Origin: Blautia coccoides
GTDB taxonomy: Bacteria > Bacillota > Clostridia > Lachnospirales > Lachnospiraceae
Length of the DNA: 64,000 nt
Direction of reading: 5' to 3'
NCBI RefSeq assembly: GCF_034355335.1
Contig: NZ_CP136422.1
Coordinates: 5,740,501 to 5,804,500, forward strand
This document shows positions 44,957-53,423 of this stretch, in pieces. The stretch's first letter is position 1. Each line of letters opens with the position of its first letter. The translations under genes were made by a program, and so were the position numbers. The notes below the pieces were generated by a model that was not told where the DNA came from, searched no databases, and saw nothing but the letters and a program-made list of their open reading frames with translations.

Positions 44957-45250
44957 CAAAAAAAACACCCATCCCCTCATTTTGAGAAGACGAGCATTCC
45001 AACCCGTGTTACCACTTCTTTTCATCTGTGTCTCACAACACAGACCTTATCAGGTACCTGCATACCCTCCCGCTGTAACAGGCGGAACCTGTCGCAGCCT
45101 TGCCGCTCCTGCCTCTTGTGTCAGGTTACAGTTCGGTGCGCCTCTCAGGAGCCATCTTCTGCACAGTCTTCTTTGTTCCTCTCAGCAAACGGAACTTCTC
45201 TGTAAAAGAAGAATCTGCACATACTCTCTCCGTCCTCGTGTTTCCACTAT
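44957..45250 (-). ncRNA. T-box leader of metG
   Basis: The minus-strand leader shows Stem I, a specifier candidate ATG (45155-45153) in GCAGAAGATGGC, the T-box sequence AGTGGTAACACGGG (around 45016-45003) and a 12-bp terminator stem, CTCGTCTTCTCA with TGAGGGGATGGG, followed by eight T. The Met codon agrees with the gene it controls. Confidence 0.92.
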
Positions 45251-45308
45251 AAATTTCATGCTAGCACATTTCCTGTTTTTTGTAAAGCCGGAAATTTTGT
45301 CTTTATGG

Positions 45309-45698
45309 TCAATGGCTCATACCTATTACCATGCCCAGAACATAAGGTACTAGCCAGACAAGCCAGACAAAAATACTGAATTTGTGAAAGCTTTCCTGTT
45401 TCTTCTTATCTTTCTTCACAAGCACTAGCGTTGCCCATAATGCGTGAAAAAGCATCAGAACAATGGCCAGTGCACCTGTTATGCCGTGAAGCCCCATACC
45501 GTTCTGTGCCCCGCCGCCTTCTTTTGTGATAAGGCTCATGATCGTAGTACCGGTGGTGTCAAAAACAAGGCCAAGCCAGAAAATGAAAACATGCTGCTTT
45601 TTCAGGGTATGCGCCCTTCGCTCTGAGAAAACACCTATGGTATAGAAAACAAGCGCCAGTGTAATGGTTATTATAGCCATGATCAGTTTCATGTCCAT
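45309..45698 (-). CDS. HsmA-family membrane protein
   Basis: Small membrane protein of 129 residues with four hydrophobic segments and the pattern of the HsmA/TIGR03987 family (FWLGLVFDTTGT, GLHGITG, FHALWA). The biochemical role is not well established. ATG 45698 follows GGGGG. Single gene with its own promoter at 45801-45828, ending before the metG T-box. Confidence 0.75.
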   Translation of the reverse strand: MDMKLIMAIITITLALVFYTIGVFSERRAHTLKKQHVFIFWLGLVFDTTGTTIMSLITKEGGGAQNGMGLHGITGALAIVLMLFHALWATLVLVKKDKKKQESFHKFSIFVWLVWLVPYVLGMVIGMSH

Positions 45699-45800
45699 AG
45701 AAATATGCCCCCTTTATTTTTATATATTGCCAGCTATCCCGTGTCCTGCAGCAGCTGCCCGGCAGGGCGGAAAATGCTGCGCAGTTACACGCATTACCCT

Positions 45801-45828
45801 ATTATAGCACGCCTGCCTGGAAGCACAA
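45801..45828 (-). promoter_or_regulatory. Promoter for the HsmA-family gene
   Basis: Minus strand TTGTGC (45828-45823), 16-bp spacer, TATAAT (45806-45801) with an extended TGC before the -10. Confidence 0.65.
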
Positions 45829-45889
45829 GAGAAAAACCGGAAGACAGGGCAATTTCCATTGCTCTGCCCTTCGGCTCTTATATATCCCA

Positions 45890-46081
45890 TCATTTTTGGT
45901 CTCTCTTTTCGATATAACCAAGAATCAAATCAATCGCTGTCTCTGGAGATAATTTGCTGGAATTGATCATCAGGTCATAATTCTGTAGGTCTCCCCATTT
46001 CTGTCCTGTGTAGTAGTTATAATACCGCTCTCTTGTCTTATTTCCCTTCTCCAGTTCTTTCAGGGACTGGCTGCCATATAT
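45890..46081 (-). pseudogene. Cytidylate-kinase-like protein, 3' remnant
   Basis: A 62-codon open stretch without a start codon encodes YGSQSLKELEKG, RERYYNYYTGQKWGD, YDLMINSSKL and GYIEKRDQK, then TGA at 45892-45890. This matches the C-terminal end of cytidylate-kinase-like (AAA_26) proteins of Clostridia. The N-terminal kinase part with its P-loop is missing and the MFS gene 3' end abuts it, so it is a truncated remnant. A short AGGGCA/TGCCCT hairpin follows. Confidence 0.65.
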
Positions 46082-46092
46082 TTGTTGTATTA

Positions 46093-47490
46093 TTATAATT
46101 CTCCGCGGGATTCACGTTCAATAAGCTCCTGCATAATAGCCGGGTATTTTTTATCCAGCTTGTAAAGGGTCAGGGTTATAAGAACTGTCACCCAGACAAC
46201 AAGAGGGCCGTATTTATAAATATTAATGATCATATCCACCGATGACTGGGGCTGCATGGCAGCGCCTGCCGAGGAACTGATATAACCCGCAGCTGACAAA
46301 AGCCCTGTGATAATTGCGGAAGACAACCCGGCTCCCAGCTTCATTCCCACGGAACTTCCTGCAAAGATCAAGCTCTCCTGCCGAATATGTGTCTTCCACT
46401 GACCAAATTCAACCACATCTCCAAGGAAACCGAATACTACCGCATTCAAAGGCGCAAGCCCAACCGCACGGACAATGCAGCTCATGACCATCCAGGGAAA
46501 ACTGGTTGGGTTCAGGAAGAAAACAAGCTGACCGATAAGTGCCAGCCAGATGCCAGCCAGGGACATATTTCTCTTTCCAAACTTTTTCAGCAGAACAGGA
46601 CAACAGAAAATCACTGCTACGATCAATAGTGTCTCTGTCAGATACAAGGTACTGTACATCCAGGTATCATTACCAAATATATATTTGCAGTAATATGGGA
46701 GGATGGTTCCGGTAATGCAGTAAATTCCGTTCTGCATGGTCCATAAAACCACAACCGCCCAAAAATACTGGTTACATACAAGTGCTTTTAATGCACTTTT
46801 TACAGGAACCTTTTTCTGATTTTTCTTAGCTTCAATCTCCACTTTTTCCTCACATTTGAAAAAGCAGATCAGCAGGAGCACAAGGGCTATGGCTGCCCAC
46901 ATTGCCATTGTTTTCACCCAGGCAGCCTGATCATCCCCAAACAATTTCACCACCGGCATAGTACAGGTCACAGCCAGGATCCGGCCAAAGGGGGACAGTC
47001 CCATCCTGACAATACTCAGCATATCCCGCTCCGATGAAATTCTTGTCATCATGGCCGAAAGACTGCTGTAGGGAAGGTTGATAGCAGTATAACAGACTGT
47101 ATTACAGAAGTTATAAGTGACAAACATATACAAAAACTGAAGGCTCACCTTCGTCTGGGGAACCGCAAACAGCAACACTGCCGAAATTGCAAATGGTACG
47201 CACATCCACAGCAGCCAGGGCCTGGATTTTCCCCACCTGGTATTTGTCTTTTCCACAATGATCCCCATTATGGCATCCGAAACACCGTCGAAAATACGGG
47301 ATAAAAGCATAACTAATCCTACAGTTGCCGCATTGATGCCCACATAATCCGTATAAAACAACGTGAGCAGCGTACTGATCATACCGAAAACCACATTGCA
47401 GGCCGTATCGCCGCATCCATAAGCTACACGTGTTCCCCAGCCCAGTTTTCCGCCTGACTGCTGTATTCCTGTAGTGTTTTCATTTTTCAT
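46093..47490 (-). CDS. GPH-family glycoside/cation symporter (MFS)
   Basis: Membrane carrier of 465 residues with about 12 helices, of the glycoside-pentoside-hexuronide:cation group (MelB-like). The N-terminal GDTACNVVFG, RIFDGVSDAIMG and TRWGKSRPW motifs are characteristic. ATG 47490 follows GGAG; the long upstream frame overlaps the next gene. It is the last gene of an operon with two TIM-barrel enzymes and a Gfo/Idh/MocA dehydrogenase, and probably imports their glycoside substrate. Confidence 0.9.
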   Translation of the reverse strand: MKNENTTGIQQSGGKLGWGTRVAYGCGDTACNVVFGMISTLLTLFYTDYVGINAATVGLVMLLSRIFDGVSDAIMGIIVEKTNTRWGKSRPWLLWMCVPFAISAVLLFAVPQTKVSLQFLYMFVTYNFCNTVCYTAINLPYSSLSAMMTRISSERDMLSIVRMGLSPFGRILAVTCTMPVVKLFGDDQAAWVKTMAMWAAIALVLLLICFFKCEEKVEIEAKKNQKKVPVKSALKALVCNQYFWAVVVLWTMQNGIYCITGTILPYYCKYIFGNDTWMYSTLYLTETLLIVAVIFCCPVLLKKFGKRNMSLAGIWLALIGQLVFFLNPTSFPWMVMSCIVRAVGLAPLNAVVFGFLGDVVEFGQWKTHIRQESLIFAGSSVGMKLGAGLSSAIITGLLSAAGYISSSAGAAMQPQSSVDMIINIYKYGPLVVWVTVLITLTLYKLDKKYPAIMQELIERESRGEL

Positions 47491-47515
47491 ACCGCTTCTC
47501 CATTCCTTTCTTTTC

Positions 47516-48430
47516 TCAGAGAAGTTCTTTCTCGATCCGCTCACGCGCTTCAGGCGCCTGACGGTCCATTTTTTCCGGGAATCCAAACATGGATACGCAG
47601 GCAATGTTGTCTCCGCCTGCCTTCGGCGCACCCCCACGAAGCTGTTTATTGGCAAAATCCATCTCCCGCAGAGTCTCGAAAATGCCGTCAAAATCCACAT
47701 CTCCTTCACCCATTGCAAGATGCTGATGAATCGTCACATCAGCTTTTCCCCGCCCGTTCAGCCATGGAGGGTTTGCAATATAACGGCAGTCCAGAGTCTG
47801 GTTAAAGGTATCCGCAAAGAGTACATGAGTCAGTTCATCCCCTGCATAGCGCAGCATGGAACGGACATCTCCTTTTCCCTCATCGTAGAAAAAGCCGTGA
47901 GGGGAAGAATACACATATCCCAAATGTTTGGAGCGGAAGGATTTCACCATATCACAGGTCTCATTGTTCAGCTCACAGAAATCATAAGGATGAGACTGTA
48001 TTTCCACCCGGATATCTTCTTTTTCTATTATGGGGAGCAGTTCATCCATGGACTTAAACCACATGCCATTGCAGATCTCCTGCCTGTTGGGGTCACCGGA
48101 CAGCTCTGTGTTGATGACTTTTACCCCCATATCTCCGGCGATCTGGATCATACGCTTCCAATTACGCACCGCAAACTGGCGATCCTCTTCTGTGGGGCCT
48201 GACCAGCGGTATACCACAATAAAGGAAGAAATCTCCACACCTGTCTCTCTCAGAGCCTTGCGGTATTCGGCCTCACATTCTTTTGAAAAGAGAGGGTGCT
48301 TATAAAAAGGATTGATGCGGGGATGGGGGGACTGTTCGATGTACTGATATCCCCAGTCCGACACCTGATGCACCATCCGGTTGATATCCATCTGCTTTGC
48401 CAGTACATCAACATCAAATGCAATCTTCAT
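47516..48430 (-). CDS. Sugar phosphate isomerase/epimerase family protein (TIM barrel) I
   Basis: Xylose-isomerase-like TIM-barrel protein (AP_endonuc_2) of 304 residues. Possible metal ligands are the Glu and His of VEIQSHP, the His of YSSPHGFF, the Asp of LFADTF and the acidic GEGDVDFDG end. ATG 48430 has AGGAGG eight bases upstream. Not closely similar by eye to its neighbour 48447-49385. The pairing with a Gfo/Idh/MocA dehydrogenase suggests isomerisation or lyase chemistry on an oxidised sugar. Confidence 0.85.
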   Translation of the reverse strand: MKIAFDVDVLAKQMDINRMVHQVSDWGYQYIEQSPHPRINPFYKHPLFSKECEAEYRKALRETGVEISSFIVVYRWSGPTEEDRQFAVRNWKRMIQIAGDMGVKVINTELSGDPNRQEICNGMWFKSMDELLPIIEKEDIRVEIQSHPYDFCELNNETCDMVKSFRSKHLGYVYSSPHGFFYDEGKGDVRSMLRYAGDELTHVLFADTFNQTLDCRYIANPPWLNGRGKADVTIHQHLAMGEGDVDFDGIFETLREMDFANKQLRGGAPKAGGDNIACVSMFGFPEKMDRQAPEARERIEKELL

Positions 48431-48446
48431 GGTAATCCCTCCTGCT

Positions 48447-49385
48447 CTACCGGCTGATGGTCTGACGCAGGGCATCAATGGATGTGACTACCCCTGCCTC
48501 CACAGACATGGTCAGGTCTTCCATCTCCAGAGATACATCTCCGTTATAGCCCATCATACTGAGAACTGAGAAGAATTCCTTCCACCACTGCAGATCTTTT
48601 CCGCATCCCACTGCAACGTAATTCCATACCCGATCAGCAGATTCTGTCACAGGCTTTGGCTCCAGAATACCGTTTGTATCGGCCAGACCGCGCTCAATGC
48701 GGGCATCTTTTCCGTGTACATGGAAGATACAGCCTTTCAGCGCACGGGCTGCCGCAATCGGATCAGCTCCCAGTATCATCATATGGGAAGGGTCCAGATT
48801 AATCCCAATGATGGGATCTGTTGCCTCTCTCAGCTTCAGCATAGTCTCTGCTGACCACACCATAGTTCCCGGGAACTCTTCTATGGCAATCTGCCCAATA
48901 TTATGGCTCTTTGCATACTCCGCAAATTCTTTCCAGAAAGCAATCGTGACTTTCCACTGGTATTCATAGGCAGGTGTCATGAAATCAGGCCATGAAACAG
49001 TGGATGTGATCCAGTTCGGTGTAGTGTCTGTCTCACTGCCTGCTGGCAGTCCGGCCATGGCTACGAGTTTTTTGACACCCAGTTTTTCTGCCAGATCCAC
49101 GCAGGCATACATGGACTTTTTGTACTCCTTACCTGTCTCGGACGGCCAGAGGGGATTGCAGGAGGTATTCAGGGCAGCAATACGCATGCCCCTTTTCTCC
49201 AGTTCACCCCTGAACGCTTCAAGCTCTGCTGGGTCAGCCAGCAATTTTGCCGTATCACAGTGTTTACGGGCACCCCAGCCTCCTGCTGTCATCTCCACTG
49301 CGTCTATTCCAAGAGATTTCACTTTATCAAGCATCTCTGTATAAGATAAATCTGCAAAAACATCTGTACATATAGCTAACTGCAT
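48447..49385 (-). CDS. Sugar phosphate isomerase/epimerase family protein (TIM barrel) II
   Basis: AP_endonuc_2 family protein of 312 residues. The metal site is well preserved: Glu in IAIEEFPG, Asp and His in NLDPSHM, His in FHVHGKD and Glu in VSLEMED. It lies 16 bp before the partner gene and 23 bp after the dehydrogenase gene in the reading direction. Probably a divalent-metal ketose/aldose isomerase, epimerase or keto-glycoside-processing enzyme; the substrate is unknown. Confidence 0.87.
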   Translation of the reverse strand: MQLAICTDVFADLSYTEMLDKVKSLGIDAVEMTAGGWGARKHCDTAKLLADPAELEAFRGELEKRGMRIAALNTSCNPLWPSETGKEYKKSMYACVDLAEKLGVKKLVAMAGLPAGSETDTTPNWITSTVSWPDFMTPAYEYQWKVTIAFWKEFAEYAKSHNIGQIAIEEFPGTMVWSAETMLKLREATDPIIGINLDPSHMMILGADPIAAARALKGCIFHVHGKDARIERGLADTNGILEPKPVTESADRVWNYVAVGCGKDLQWWKEFFSVLSMMGYNGDVSLEMEDLTMSVEAGVVTSIDALRQTISR

Positions 49386-49408
49386 TTTATTTTCCTCCTC
49401 TTATCCAA

Positions 49409-50587
49409 TCATTTAAAATCCACCCAGACACCGCCTTTGTCAGCGGATTCCACACATTTTGTCACCCAGCGGATACCCTCGATACCGGCGTCGATCCCCG
49501 GATAAACGAGATTTTTTAAAGTTTCCTCATCGCCTCTGTTTTTAGCGTCAATGGCAATGGCAAATTTCAGATAGATATTTGCCCAGCTCTCCGGAAGTCC
49601 CTCTGCGTGCAGAGCACCCAGGCGCTCGTCAGCGTTACACTCGTCGTACAGGTACGGCATGGAACGGATCATCTTGCGGATTGGCTCACCCTGTACCTGA
49701 TAGAGCAGTTCGTTTGGCTGGTTATCTGAGAATTCAACGGAAGCTTTGGAGCCTACGATACGAATCCTGTGTCCGTCCATGCAGCCTGCATTCACAGCAG
49801 AAGCCCACATACGGCCCACTGCTCCGTTTTCATAGTGCATCAAAACGTAGGCATTGTCCTCCAGGGGTTCCCGTGATCTTACGAAGCTTTGGCGGTCGCA
49901 GAGAACTTCTTTCAGCTTCAGATCCGGACAAACCAGCTCTGACATGTAGAAAGTATGTGTGGACAGATCGCCCAGTACAAAAGAAGGTCCTGATTTTTCC
50001 GGGTCAACGCGCCATTTCTGTCCCTCTGAAACTTTATCGCCAATCTCATCACAGGCAAAACCGTGTGTGTACTGCAGCTCTACCATATGAATGTCTCCCA
50101 GGTCCCCGTTCTGCACCATCCGGCGCATCTGAAGCAGGAGCTGGCTTCCTGAAAATCCGTATGTAACACCCACAATTTTATTCATCTTCTCTGCCAGAAC
50201 TTTAATCTCCTCACCCTGTTCTACTTTGAAAAACAGAGGTTTTTCACAGATTACATGAAGTCCTGCTTCCAGAGCTGCCTTTGTGATTTCATAGTGTGTA
50301 AAATTGGGGGTCGCGATGGACACCACTTCCACGCCGTCTGCACGTTTTGCCTCCTCAGCAAACATGGTCTTGTAATCCGGGTATAAGCGGTCTTTTGCTA
50401 CGCCCAGATTCATACCAAAATCTTTACAGCGTTCGAAGTCAAGGTCAAAAGCTCCTGCCACCAGTTCATATGCCGTGTTGTCTCTCAATGCTCCCAGTCT
50501 GTGTTTGTAGCCTACATTTCCTGTTCTTCCTCCACCGATCATTCCCCAGCGAAGCGGTCTTTCAATTCTCTTTTCTCCATTTAACAT
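49409..50587 (-). CDS. Gfo/Idh/MocA family oxidoreductase
   Basis: NAD(P)-dependent sugar dehydrogenase of 392 residues. N-terminal Rossmann domain with MIGGGRTGNVGYKH, then CEKPLFF (catalytic Lys in EKP), and a C-terminal alpha/beta domain with QKWRVDPEKSGP and GDLSTHTFYM. ATG 50587 has AGGAGG upstream. First gene of the operon; it may oxidise a glycoside or inositol hydroxyl to a ketone for the two downstream TIM-barrel enzymes. Confidence 0.9.
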   Translation of the reverse strand: MLNGEKRIERPLRWGMIGGGRTGNVGYKHRLGALRDNTAYELVAGAFDLDFERCKDFGMNLGVAKDRLYPDYKTMFAEEAKRADGVEVVSIATPNFTHYEITKAALEAGLHVICEKPLFFKVEQGEEIKVLAEKMNKIVGVTYGFSGSQLLLQMRRMVQNGDLGDIHMVELQYTHGFACDEIGDKVSEGQKWRVDPEKSGPSFVLGDLSTHTFYMSELVCPDLKLKEVLCDRQSFVRSREPLEDNAYVLMHYENGAVGRMWASAVNAGCMDGHRIRIVGSKASVEFSDNQPNELLYQVQGEPIRKMIRSMPYLYDECNADERLGALHAEGLPESWANIYLKFAIAIDAKNRGDEETLKNLVYPGIDAGIEGIRWVTKCVESADKGGVWVDFK

Positions 50588-50870
50588 TTTATTTTCCTCC
50601 TGATAAATTCATATTAATTTGCTTTTTTAATAATTATTCGTTTTTTTGATGCATTTTAACTGCACGCAGTTCTCCCACCACGAAAATGGCCATTTTCCTT
50701 TATATTGCGGTGATTTTTTGTATTTGTTTTGGTTTGTTTGTTTTGATAGTTGTATTATACGCATTAACAGCGTGCTTTTAAATATGGATTTTTGCCAAAA
50801 AGTTCATGGATATTGCTTTTATCAAACAAAGGGCTTATAATGGAATAAAAAGATGGAGAGATAAGGAAAT

Positions 50871-51707
50871 ATGAAAAGTGTTGATACCGGTGTACTTGCC
50901 CGCTCTGTATGCTTCTCTTTTACGCCTTCCGATACAGCCAGGCAGCTTTATTTTTACCCTACCTGGTGCGGGCATTACTTTTGCACAAGCAGGTACTTTA
51001 TGAAAAGGGAATATTTTCCTCCACTTCTTGTGGCCTATATCAGAGAGGGAACTCTGCATGTGGAGTATGAAGGGGAATCTTTTGATGCGAAGAAAGGAGA
51101 CGTGCTGCTGCTGGACTGTGTCAAACCTCACTATTACCAGGCCATGGACGGACTGGAGTTCGTGTATATCCATTTTGATGGTTCCAATGCCCATGAAATC
51201 TGTGGGCATATACTAAAATTATTCGGACCGCTGATACGCAATCAGAACAATGCGCTGGTCGGAAATTTGATTTACAATATGGTAAAGTTTTATGAGCAGG
51301 ATGGAGTTGAGAATATGTTTGACAGTTCTATGCGGATCTACAAACTGCTCCAGCTGCTCAGCGAGAGGGATCTCCATAACCAGAAAGAAGATACTTCTAT
51401 TGAAAAGACTATTCGTTATATCAGAAGTCATGTTGGCAAAAAAATCACACTGGAAGAGCTTTCAGGTATTGCCAATCTAAGCACTTATTATTTTTCACAC
51501 CGCTTTAAGGAAGAGACAGGGCTGTCCCCCATCGACTACGTTATCAATACACGGCTTGACCAGGCCAAAATTCTTCTCGCCCGAACTGCAATGACGGTGG
51601 AGGAGATCGCCTATGAGGTAGGGTATCAAAGCAGCAACAGCCTGATCAACTTATTTAACCAAAAGCTGGGATTCTCCCCAAAGGAATACCGAAAGCTGGA
51701 AAAATAG
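50871..51707 (+). CDS. AraC-family transcriptional regulator
   Basis: Protein of 278 residues with an AraC-type cupin domain (~20-150, DVLLLDCVKPHYY) and a C-terminal double helix-turn-helix (~180-278, LSTYYFSHRFKEETGLSP and VGYQSSNSLINLFN). It is divergent from the Gfo/Idh/MocA operon across a 283-bp AT-rich gap, which contains no gene, and probably activates that operon. ATG 50871 follows AAGGA. Confidence 0.9.
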   Translation: MKSVDTGVLARSVCFSFTPSDTARQLYFYPTWCGHYFCTSRYFMKREYFPPLLVAYIREGTLHVEYEGESFDAKKGDVLLLDCVKPHYYQAMDGLEFVYIHFDGSNAHEICGHILKLFGPLIRNQNNALVGNLIYNMVKFYEQDGVENMFDSSMRIYKLLQLLSERDLHNQKEDTSIEKTIRYIRSHVGKKITLEELSGIANLSTYYFSHRFKEETGLSPIDYVINTRLDQAKILLARTAMTVEEIAYEVGYQSSNSLINLFNQKLGFSPKEYRKLEK

Positions 51708-51746
51708 TAACGCACATCCTAAACTGGTTATACCTGTATAACAGAA

Positions 51747-51793
51747 AAATCCCGTCTGAACACATGCTTTTGCATACGCAGACGGGATTTTAT
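51747..51793. terminator. Bidirectional terminator
   Basis: AAATCCCGTCTG and CAGACGGGATTT pair around a CATGC/GCAT inner hairpin, with T and A runs outside. It separates the AraC gene from the convergent HPr-like gene. Confidence 0.88.
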
Positions 51794-51812
51794 ATAGCTC
51801 GATACACTTTAT

Positions 51813-52040
51813 TCAACTGGTCATATATTTTTGTAAAACGTTCTCAAAATGCGGGTCCTGTTCATCATAAACCACACGGAGCTCCTCATTCCAGTTCAGG
51901 CTCAGCATACCCAGAATGGATTTGGCGTCAATCACGATTCTGCCGCTGACAACGTCGATGTCAAATTTACATCGGCATGCCGCGCTCACAAACTCCTTAA
52001 TTTCATTGATCTCACTGAAGCGAACGGTTCTCTCACACAT
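51813..52040 (-). CDS. HPr-like domain protein lacking the active-site His
   Basis: Small protein of 75 residues. The second half matches the HPr fold (DIDVVSGRIVIDAKSILGMLSL), keeping the Ser of the regulatory site region, but there is no GxHARP motif and the only His is near the C-terminus. It therefore cannot carry the PTS phosphohistidine. ATG 52040 has AGGAGG seven bases upstream. Such His-less HPr-like proteins may be regulatory; function unknown. Confidence 0.75.
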   Translation of the reverse strand: MCERTVRFSEINEIKEFVSAACRCKFDIDVVSGRIVIDAKSILGMLSLNWNEELRVVYDEQDPHFENVLQKYMTS

Positions 52041-52318
52041 GCCGGTTCCTCCTTTATCCTCTGTCTTATTCTCCTCCACTGCAGGGTCTTGTGCGGCTCT
52101 GCCTGGTATCTCAATTGCCGCCCATGACTCTGTTGCTGCACTGCTCTGTTTATCATAGCGTGTGTCTGAATATTTCTTTCGGCAGGCTGTGCGTCACAAT
52201 GAACTTCAGATACACGCCGGCCCAGGAAGTCTTTCGCGGTAATTATAAGAATATAACAAAGTCGAGAAAATAGCAATGTGTATTTTTTTTAGATTTTGTT
52301 CTATGGAGGCTGCCCAGT

Positions 52319-53194
52319 TTATAAATGGAATTCCCGGAACAAAGCCTGTTGGTATTCCCTGTCACTGACCGCCTTTTCGATTTCCTCTGTACGTGAGTTT
52401 GCGATCAACATCTGTACAAGTCTATTAACTCTGCTCTCGCCCTGTTCCATGCCTTTACTTATTCCGATTTTCTCTCCGGCTTCCCAGTTGCTTTTCATAA
52501 GATAATTATGGTCCCGCAGCGCTTTCTCCCTGGCTTCATATTCCAGCCTTTTCTCGTCATCTGCGCTGATATTCTTCAAAGCTTCATATGCCTTTTCAAT
52601 ATATTTATCTTTCTCCGCCATCTCTTCAAACTCCTCCTGTCTCTCGGCATTCATGAATTTTGCCCAGTTCAGAAGCTCTGTTTCAGGATAGTCATTCTTT
52701 TTAAGCTTGGGCAGTTCCAGAATATGTACTTCCAGCTTATCTGTGTAAAGACGGTTTCTGAGGTCCTCTCTTATATGGAAACAGGAGTAATACTCCTCAT
52801 CTTCTCCAAATAGGATGAAATCCAGTATCCCAACGTGTACACATTTTTCCAGTCTTTCATAGCCTTCACCCTTTTCTATCTGGTCTGTAAACATTTTTGC
52901 AAGATAAAACAGGGAACGCTCCGGCCACAGCGGAAACGGACTGACCTGGATCTCAATATCAATTTGTGTACTGTTATTTAACAATACACACACATCCAGG
53001 ATTCCAAGTTTGTCTTCCTCATATTTTTTTCTCAGACTGGTTGGAAGCAGCACAGTCTCTGCTATCTCTTCCGGCGGAATATGAAGTACAGCGGCTGTAA
53101 AACCTCTTCGTACCTCTGCATCCTCCATCAGCTCCTTGAAACAGAAGTCCACCTTTGGCTTCATGATGAATTCTATGTCTGCATATCTCTCCAT
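52319..53194 (-). CDS. Rpn-family nuclease (PD-(D/E)XK), copy 1
   Basis: Protein of 291 residues of the Rpn/PDDEXK_2 transposase-like nuclease family. The N-terminal half (~10-170) has MKPKVDFCFKELM and the nuclease core GILDVCV...IDIEIQV (Asp and Glu-X-Gln). The C-terminal ~115 residues are charged, helical, and nearly identical to copy 2. An internal ATG (52621-52619) has AGGAGG 11 bases upstream and would give a 100-residue C-terminal product, as in RpnS antitoxins. Tandem with copy 2, ~230 bp apart. Confidence 0.85.
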   Translation of the reverse strand: MERYADIEFIMKPKVDFCFKELMEDAEVRRGFTAAVLHIPPEEIAETVLLPTSLRKKYEEDKLGILDVCVLLNNSTQIDIEIQVSPFPLWPERSLFYLAKMFTDQIEKGEGYERLEKCVHVGILDFILFGEDEEYYSCFHIREDLRNRLYTDKLEVHILELPKLKKNDYPETELLNWAKFMNAERQEEFEEMAEKDKYIEKAYEALKNISADDEKRLEYEAREKALRDHNYLMKSNWEAGEKIGISKGMEQGESRVNRLVQMLIANSRTEEIEKAVSDREYQQALFREFHL

Positions 53195-53423
53195 CTATGC
53201 TCCTCTCCGCTTCTGAAAGATGAAAAGATACCGGTTATCTATATAAATAGTATAACTATAAAAGGAAGATTCCTCAACACCTTTCAGACAACTGTTTATT
53301 CAATTATTTTTGTGGGTGTTCATTCCCTGAACAGGGAAATTAGAAATATATGAGTATAGTCTGAATTCCGGAATATAAGGAATGTGCCGTTATCCGGAAT
53401 TCAGCCTCTGCCAAAAAGAATTG

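Noticed and set aside
47491..47718. N-terminal extension of the GPH symporter
   Set aside because: It overlaps the upstream isomerase-like gene and lacks a ribosome site; the family begins near ATG 47490.
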